The translations under genes and the position numbers were made by a program. Positions 14,479 to 19,227 of a DNA stretch of 19,227 nucleotides are shown here, one piece after another (within the stretch, counting starts at the first letter, position 1; the number at the start of each line of letters is the position of its first letter). Source of the DNA: an uncultured Faecalibacterium sp. (lineage in GTDB: Bacteria > Bacillota > Clostridia > Oscillospirales > Ruminococcaceae); assembly GCA_934526125.1 (NCBI GenBank), contig CAKSZU010000034.1, positions 1-19,227 on the forward strand, read 5' to 3'. A model generated the notes under the pieces. It ran no database searches. It was not told where the DNA came from and saw only the letters and a list, made by a program, of their open reading frames with translations.

Positions 14479-15392
14479 TCTGCGGCACCTCCCTCCTGTG
14501 CGGCGTCACGGGGCAGCACAAGGCTCTCCCCCGCATCCCGCCGCCGCTTTGCTTCCACAATCTGCTTCACCGCATAGGGGATGGTGTAGACGTCCGCCGG
14601 GACATTGATCCCCATCTCCCGCAGCTTCAGGAAGATCTTGGTCACCTGCGGGACCGAAAGCCCCAGCTCCAGCAGCTCGGGGGCCCGGGCAAACACCTTT
14701 TCCACGGTGTCGTACATGGCGATCTTCCGGTTGCTCATCACCAACACCCGGTCGGCATACTTAGCGATGTCCTCCATGCTGTGGGAGACCAGCAGCACGG
14801 TGGTGCCGGTCTTTTTATGGTACTCCTTCACCTCGCCCAGGATCTCGTCCCGGCCTTCGGGGTCAAGGCCCGCAGCAGGCTCGTCCAGCACCAGGATGCG
14901 GGGCCGCATGGCCATGACACCGGCCACGGCCACCCGGCGCTTCTGGCCGCCGGACAGTTCAAAGGGGCTGCGCTGGAGCAGCGCCTCGTCCAGACCGACA
15001 AAGTCCGCCGCTTCGTGGACCCGCCGGTCGATCTCCGCCTCATCCAGCCCCATGTTCTTCGGGCCGAAGGCGATATCCTTGTAACAGGTCTCCTCGAACA
15101 GCTGGTACTCCGGATACTGGAATACCAGACCTGTCAGGAACCGGAACTCCCGGATCTTCTCCGGCTCGGCCCACAGGTCGCGCCCGTCGATCCAGATCTT
15201 TCCGCTGGTGGGTTTGTTCAGACCGTTCATGTGGGTGATGAGGGTACTCTTGCCGGAGCCGGTGGCTCCGATGATGCCCACAAAGTCGCCCTCTTCCACG
15301 GTAAAGCTCACGTCGTCCAGTGCGGTGACGGCGTTGGGCATCCCCGGGTTATAGACATAACTCAGGTGTTCTACTTTGATGATCTCTGCCAT
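14472..15392 (-). CDS. ecfA2: ECF transporter ATPase EcfA2
   Basis: This 306-residue ABC ATPase is the second of two in the ECF module. It shows an A-loop/Walker A region ending GATGSGKST (42-50), the ABC signature LSGGQKRRVAVAG, Walker B with catalytic Glu (RILVLDEPAAGLDPEG), and the H-loop (LVSHSMEDIA). It is paired with EcfA1 just upstream (13 bp gap) and couples ATP hydrolysis to uptake through EcfT. A purine-rich AGGGGGG lies seven bases before the ATG. The gene order and the VFQYPEYQLFEETCYKDIAFGP segment support EcfA2 rather than EcfA1. Confidence 0.93.
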   Translation of the reverse strand: MAEIIKVEHLSYVYNPGMPNAVTALDDVSFTVEEGDFVGIIGATGSGKSTLITHMNGLNKPTSGKIWIDGRDLWAEPEKIREFRFLTGLVFQYPEYQLFEETCYKDIAFGPKNMGLDEAEIDRRVHEAADFVGLDEALLQRSPFELSGGQKRRVAVAGVMAMRPRILVLDEPAAGLDPEGRDEILGEVKEYHKKTGTTVLLVSHSMEDIAKYADRVLVMSNRKIAMYDTVEKVFARAPELLELGLSVPQVTKIFLKLREMGINVPADVYTIPYAVKQIVEAKRRRDAGESLVLPRDAAQEGGAAEC

Positions 15393-15405
15393 ACGTCGTC
15401 CCCCC

Positions 15406-16245
15406 TCATTTCAGCAGCTCGTACAGAGCCTGTGCGCACTCGCCGGTGTCGATGATGCCCTCCGGCATGGGGATGCCGGCCTTCACCAGCTCATCCCGCA
15501 GCTCGGCGGCCTGCGGCACATCCAGACGCAGCGCACGCACCTTTTCCGTCTGGCTGAACACCTCTTTCGGGGTACCTTCCAGTACCACATTGCCCTTGCT
15601 CATCACGATCACGCGGTCGGCCTGCGCGGCCTCTTCCATATAGTGGGTGATGGACACCACCGTGATGCCCATGTCCCGGTTGAGGTGGTGGATGGTCTGC
15701 ATCACCTGCTCCCGGCCCCGGGGGTCCAGCATGGCCGTTGCTTCGTCCAGGATCAGGCAGTCGGGGCGCATGGCCACCACGCCTGCAATGGCAACGCGCT
15801 GCTTCTGGCCGCCGGACAGGTTGTGGGGTGCCCGCTCGCGGTATTCGTAGATGCCCGCCATCTTCATGGCGTCATCCACCCGGCGGCGCATCTCCTCCGG
15901 GGGAACGCCCAGGTTCTCCAGCGCAAAGGCTACATCCTCTTCCACCACGGTAGCAACGATCTGGTTGTCCGGGCTCTGGAACACCATGCCCACCGTCTGG
16001 CGGATGTCGTACAGCTTCGCGTCATCCCGGGTGTCCATCCCCTCCACCAGCACCGTGCCGCTTTCCGGCAGGAGGATGGCGTTGAAATGCTTGGCCAGTG
16101 TGGACTTGCCGCAGCCGTTGGCTCCCAGCACTGCCACGAACTCGCCCCGCTTCACCTCCACGGACACGCCGTTCAGGGCATAGTCCGGCTGCTCGGAGTC
16201 GTAGCGGAATTTCAGATCTTTCGCAGTTAAAATCGTATCTTCCAT
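15406..16245 (-). CDS. ecfA1: ECF transporter ATPase EcfA1
   Basis: This 279-residue ABC ATPase is the first of the ECF pair. It shows Walker A GANGCGKST (41-49), Q-loop VFQSPDNQIVATVVEEDVAFALENLG typical of EcfA1, signature LSGGQKQRVAIAG, Walker B CLILDEATAMLDP and the H-loop SITHYMEEA. It forms a heterodimer with EcfA2. The ATG at 16245 fits the conserved N-terminus; an upstream in-frame ATG at 16293 lacks a ribosome site. The ribosome site for the chosen start is weak (GGAAAGAG). A 57-bp gap separates it from the methyltransferase, the longest gap of the operon. It has a small GCCCT/AGGGC hairpin near 16270-16285 and no clear promoter. Confidence 0.93.
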   Translation of the reverse strand: MEDTILTAKDLKFRYDSEQPDYALNGVSVEVKRGEFVAVLGANGCGKSTLAKHFNAILLPESGTVLVEGMDTRDDAKLYDIRQTVGMVFQSPDNQIVATVVEEDVAFALENLGVPPEEMRRRVDDAMKMAGIYEYRERAPHNLSGGQKQRVAIAGVVAMRPDCLILDEATAMLDPRGREQVMQTIHHLNRDMGITVVSITHYMEEAAQADRVIVMSKGNVVLEGTPKEVFSQTEKVRALRLDVPQAAELRDELVKAGIPMPEGIIDTGECAQALYELLK

Positions 16246-16302
16246 CTGTTTTCTCTTTCCGGTGGTGCGCCCTCCCAAAGGGCTGTACCCCATTCACAAA
16301 GC

Positions 16303-17178
16303 TTATTCTTCCCAGATCGCGGTAGCGCCGCAGGGCACCACGCCGCCGGTGGCCGAGACGGGCAGGCCGATCTCGTCGCAGCTGGTCCTGCCGCCGAAGC
16401 GGGGCACCAGGGTCGTTTTCAGCATATATTCCATGACTGCAGGCGACAGACCCGTGGTGTAGCTGTTGACGGCGAAGAAGAGGGGCTTCTCGCTCAGCAC
16501 CTCCTCGCACTGGGAGATAAGGTCGTAGATGCAGTCCTCCAGCTTCCAGATCTCGCCGCCGGGACCGCGCCCGTAGCTGGGCGGGTCCATGATGACGCCG
16601 TCGTAAGTATTGCCCCGGCGCTTTTCCCGGGCCACGAACTTGGCGCAGTCGTCCACCAGCCAGCGGATGGGCCGGTCGGCCAGACCGCTGGCCGCGGCGT
16701 TGTCCTTGCCCCAGGCCACGATGCCCTTGGAGGCATCCACATGGCAGACCGAAGCCCCGGCCGCCGCGCAGGCCAGCGTGGCACCGCCGGTATAGCCGAA
16801 CAGGTTCAGCACCTTCACGGGGCGGCCTGCAGCGCGGATCTTCTCCGCATACCAGGCCCAGTTGACGGCCTGCTCCGGGAACACGCCCGTGTGCTTAAAT
16901 CCGGTGGGGCTGACGATCAGGGTCAGCCGGTCCTCCCCTTCGCCGCAGGAGATCTTCCATTTTTCGGGCAGACGGCGGCGGTACTCCCATTCTCCGCCGC
17001 CCTGATTGGAGCGGTGGTAGACGGCGTCTGCCTTTGCCCACAGCGGGCTCTGCCGCGGGGTCTTCCAGACCACCTGCGGGTCGGGCCGGATGAGGATGGT
17101 CTCTCCCCAGCGCTCCAGCCGGTTGCCGTCGGTGGCATCCAGCAGCTCGTAATCCTTCCAGCTATCTGCAGGGCGCAT
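16303..17178 (-). CDS. class I SAM-dependent methyltransferase, RlmI/RlmK-like
   Basis: The 291-residue protein has a Rossmann-fold SAM site: NLFGYTGGATLACAAAGA (125-142), followed by HVDASKG (146-152). The catalytic-type motif DPPSYGRG is at 198-205. This set resembles the RlmI/RlmK branch of rRNA methyltransferases (Methyltrans_SAM domain), which methylate 23S rRNA, but the RNA-binding PUA domain of RlmI is absent, so the substrate is unknown. AGGAGG six bases before the ATG supports the start. It sits 32 bp after ruvB and 57 bp before ecfA1 on the same strand. Confidence 0.85.
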   Translation of the reverse strand: MRPADSWKDYELLDATDGNRLERWGETILIRPDPQVVWKTPRQSPLWAKADAVYHRSNQGGGEWEYRRRLPEKWKISCGEGEDRLTLIVSPTGFKHTGVFPEQAVNWAWYAEKIRAAGRPVKVLNLFGYTGGATLACAAAGASVCHVDASKGIVAWGKDNAAASGLADRPIRWLVDDCAKFVAREKRRGNTYDGVIMDPPSYGRGPGGEIWKLEDCIYDLISQCEEVLSEKPLFFAVNSYTTGLSPAVMEYMLKTTLVPRFGGRTSCDEIGLPVSATGGVVPCGATAIWEE

Positions 17179-17210
17179 AAGCGTCCTCCTTTCTTTCTCT
17201 CACAGCAGGC

Positions 17211-18266
17211 TCAGAACAGGCTCTGCTGACCGTTGTCCTCCGGGTTCCCGGTCTCCGGGGCATGCAGCCCCAGATGCTCGTAGGCCAGCCGGGTGGCACA
17301 GCGCCCCCGGGGCGTCCGGGTCAGGAATCCCATCTGCATGAGGTAGGGCTCGCACAGGTCTTCCAGCGTCACGGCCTCTTCGCCGAGGGCCGCCGCCAGC
17401 GTTTCCAGACCCACGGGCCCGCCGTTGTACATCTCAATGATGGCGCGCAGCAGGCTGCGGTCCAGCTCGTCCAGACCCAGCGCGTCCACGTCCATCCGTT
17501 TCAGGCCCAGCAGGGCCACATCCCGGTCGATGATGCCGTCCCCCAGCACGGTGGCAAAGTCCCGCACCCGCTTGAGGAAGCGGTTGGCCACACGGGGGGT
17601 CCCCCGGCTGCACTTGGCCAGCTCGTAGGCCCCCTCCGGGGTGATAGGCTGATCCAGGATGCCCGCCGACCGCTGGATGATCCGGCTCAGCTCGTCCGGG
17701 CTGTACAGTTCCAGCTTGAGCAGCACGCCGAAGCGGTCCCGCAGCGGGCCGGTGATCTGGCCTGCCCGGGTGGTGGCACCCACCAGCGTGAAGCGGGGCA
17801 GATTGATCCGGATGCTCTGGGCACTGGGGCCCTTGCCGATCATGATATCCAGCGCATAGTCCTCCAGCGCCGGGTAGAGTACTTCCTCCACCTGCCGGGA
17901 CAGCCGGTGGATCTCGTCGATGAAGAGGACATCGCCCTCCTGCAGATTGGTCAGCAGGGCGGCCAGGTCGCCCGGCTTCTCGATGGCCGGGCCGCTGGTG
18001 ATCCGGATCTGGACCCCCATCTCATTGGCGATGATCCCGGCCAGGGTGGTCTTGCCCAGACCCGGGGGGCCGTAGAGCAGGATATGGTCCACCGGTTCAC
18101 CCCGGCGTTTGGCCGCTTCCAGATAGATCTTCAGGTTCTGCTTGACCTTGTCCTGTCCGATGTAGTCCTCCAGATGCTGGGGGCGGAGGCTGTTTTCCTC
18201 ACTGTCCGCCGCCGTCAGGCCGGGCTGCATCATTTTTGCGCCGTAAAGCGCGGTTTCGTCCTGCAT
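17211..18266 (-). CDS. ruvB: Holliday junction branch-migration ATPase RuvB
   Basis: RuvB is the hexameric AAA+ motor that, loaded by RuvA, drives branch migration of Holliday junctions in recombination repair. The 351-residue protein shows the N-terminal [13 protein letters not shown], Walker A GPPGLGKT (66-73), Walker B VLFIDEIH (113-120), GATTRAG and the arginine finger region GPLRDRFG (173-180), followed by the small AAA lid and a C-terminal winged helix (TPRGRCAT). Length is normal. AGGAGG lies six bases before the ATG and overlaps the end of ruvA, whose stop is 3 bp upstream, indicating coupled translation. Confidence 0.97.
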   Translation of the reverse strand: MQDETALYGAKMMQPGLTAADSEENSLRPQHLEDYIGQDKVKQNLKIYLEAAKRRGEPVDHILLYGPPGLGKTTLAGIIANEMGVQIRITSGPAIEKPGDLAALLTNLQEGDVLFIDEIHRLSRQVEEVLYPALEDYALDIMIGKGPSAQSIRINLPRFTLVGATTRAGQITGPLRDRFGVLLKLELYSPDELSRIIQRSAGILDQPITPEGAYELAKCSRGTPRVANRFLKRVRDFATVLGDGIIDRDVALLGLKRMDVDALGLDELDRSLLRAIIEMYNGGPVGLETLAAALGEEAVTLEDLCEPYLMQMGFLTRTPRGRCATRLAYEHLGLHAPETGNPEDNGQQSLF

Positions 18267-18269
18267 GGA

Positions 18270-18878
18270 TTACCTCCTGCCTGCCATGCCCCGCAGGGCC
18301 AGCTTGATGATCTCTTCCACGGGCAGCGATGCGTCGATCTTGGACACTGCCAGCGCTGCCTCGCTCTGGCTGTACCCCAGCGATACCAGCGCCGCAATGG
18401 CCTGTCCGGCCCCCTGCGCCGCAGGGGCTGCCGTGGCCGCGCCCACATCTTCCAGATTGATGCCGTCCACAAAGCCCTTGGCCACCTTGTCCTTCAGTTC
18501 CAGCACGATGCGCTGGGCCAGCTTGGGCCCCACGCCGGAGGCCGCCTTGAAGGCCTTGTGGTCCCCGGCCGAGATGGCCAGCGCCACCCGGTCCGGCTCC
18601 ATCACACTCAGGATGGCAAGGCCCACCTTGGGCCCTACGCCCGAAACGGCGGTCAGCATCTCAAAGCAGGCCTGCTGCTCCTCGGTGGCAAAGCCGTAAA
18701 GGCTGATGTCATTTTCGGTCACGCTCATCACGGTATAAAGGGCCGCTTCCTTCCCCACGCCGGGCAGGGCCCCGGCCACGCTGGTGGGGCACTGGACATA
18801 ATAGCCTACCCCGCCGCAGCAGACCACCACGGCGTTCAGCGTTTTTTTGATGATTTTTCCGGACAGATAATAAATCAT
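18270..18878 (-). CDS. ruvA: Holliday junction-binding protein RuvA
   Basis: RuvA is a tetramer that holds the four-way junction and recruits RuvB. The 202-residue protein has an N-terminal OB-fold (YYLSGKIIKK, 3-12, through YGFAT near 61-65). It has two helix-hairpin-helix motifs, VSGVGPKVG (78-86) and ASGVGPKLA (113-121). An Ala/Gly-rich linker (145-160) leads to the flexible C-terminal domain that contacts RuvB. I chose the ATG at 18878 because it begins the conserved MIYYLSG and has GAGG six bases upstream; a longer frame reaches 18986 but would overlap ruvC. The gap to ruvC is 10 bp. Confidence 0.97.
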   Translation of the reverse strand: MIYYLSGKIIKKTLNAVVVCCGGVGYYVQCPTSVAGALPGVGKEAALYTVMSVTENDISLYGFATEEQQACFEMLTAVSGVGPKVGLAILSVMEPDRVALAISAGDHKAFKAASGVGPKLAQRIVLELKDKVAKGFVDGINLEDVGAATAAPAAQGAGQAIAALVSLGYSQSEAALAVSKIDASLPVEEIIKLALRGMAGRR

Positions 18879-18888
18879 AACAAACCTC

Positions 18889-19227
18889 TCAGATCGGCCC
18901 CGGCATCCTTCTCTGGAACCGGTTGAGCTGGTTTCCGCTGGTGTGGCAGAAGGTGATGGCCATGGCCAGTGCATCGGCGGTATCATCGGGCTTGGGCACG
19001 GCGGGCAGGTGCAGCAAGATGCGGGTCATCTCCTGCACCTGCTTTTTCACGGCCTTGCCGTACCCGGTCACGGCCTGTTTCACCTGCATGGGCGTGTATT
19101 CGTAGATGGGGATGCCCGCCTGCGCCGCCGCCAGCAGGATCACCCCGCGTGCCTCGGCCACGCCGATGACGGTGGTCTGGTTGTGCTGGTAGAACAGCTT
19201 TTCGATGGCCAGCACCTCCGGCTGTGT
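18889..19227 (-). CDS. ruvC: Holliday junction resolvase RuvC, C-terminal part
   Basis: RuvC is the endonuclease that cuts Holliday junctions. Only the last 112 codons lie in the window; the frame runs open through the right edge. The visible part begins [18 protein letters not shown], whose Glu in AIEKLF is one of the four metal-binding acidic residues. Next come [13 protein letters not shown] and the ending [14 protein letters not shown], which holds the C-terminal acidic pair. The first catalytic Asp must lie outside. It is followed after 10 bp by ruvA, giving the common ruvC-ruvA-ruvB order. Confidence 0.93.
   Translation of the reverse strand, partial: TQPEVLAIEKLFYQHNQTTVIGVAEARGVILLAAAQAGIPIYEYTPMQVKQAVTGYGKAVKKQVQEMTRILLHLPAVPKPDDTADALAMAITFCHTSGNQLNRFQRRMPGPI

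Noticed and set aside
12532..14577. 681-codon rightward open frame
   Set aside because: Antisense to the DUF5711-like gene, truA and ecfT; the composition is a mirror of those genes with no recognisable protein.
16246..16302. Internal promoter before ecfA1
   Set aside because: No -10/-35 pair of acceptable quality is present in the 57-bp gap; only a small hairpin is seen.

Overview
The window looks like chromosomal DNA of a strictly anaerobic, fairly GC-rich Firmicute of the Faecalibacterium/Gemmiger/Subdoligranulum type (Oscillospiraceae). That placement is inferred from four things: an oxygen-sensitive class III ribonucleotide reductase, a group II ECF transporter cassette next to truA, a DUF5711-like gene, and a short palindromic repeat of a kind I recall from this group. 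No marker gene fixes the genus.

Layout, left to right. Bases 1-226 hold a leftward promoter with phased A-tracts and possibly the first codons of a leftward gene that leaves the window. A leftward family 2 glycosyltransferase (227-1255) is divergent from rightward recQ (1483-3063). RecQ lacks the winged-helix domain between its zinc site and HRDC domain. After back-to-back terminators comes a leftward set nrdD-nrdG (6676-3904), which makes and activates anaerobic ribonucleotide reductase. It is followed by a broken Abi-family gene whose middle is deleted (3888-3248). The nrdD promoter has a 10+10 bp inverted repeat in its spacer and an NrdR-box-like site 31 bp upstream. A divergent CPA2-type cation:proton antiporter (7127-8422) follows. 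It shares a two-way terminator with the last operon, and a 107-bp palindromic repeat lies beside that terminator.

From the right edge down to 8624 every gene is leftward and tightly packed, with gaps from a 29-bp overlap to 57 bp: ruvC (partial), ruvA, ruvB, a class I SAM methyltransferase, ecfA1, ecfA2, ecfT, truA, a DUF5711-like membrane protein, a CvpA-family protein, and a ClpE-like AAA+ unfoldase. RuvABC process Holliday junctions. EcfA1-A2-T form the energizing module for vitamin or metal uptake with substrate-binding S subunits encoded elsewhere. TruA modifies tRNA. The last three genes look like an envelope/protein-quality add-on of unknown joint function.

Most of the window is housekeeping. 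I did not find a convincing new defence or mobile system. The best leads are the deleted Abi gene behind nrdDG, the nrdD operator, the curved-DNA promoter at the left edge, the shortened RecQ, and the DUF5711-CvpA-Clp trio. No rRNA, tRNA, CRISPR array, IS element or riboswitch was recognised.
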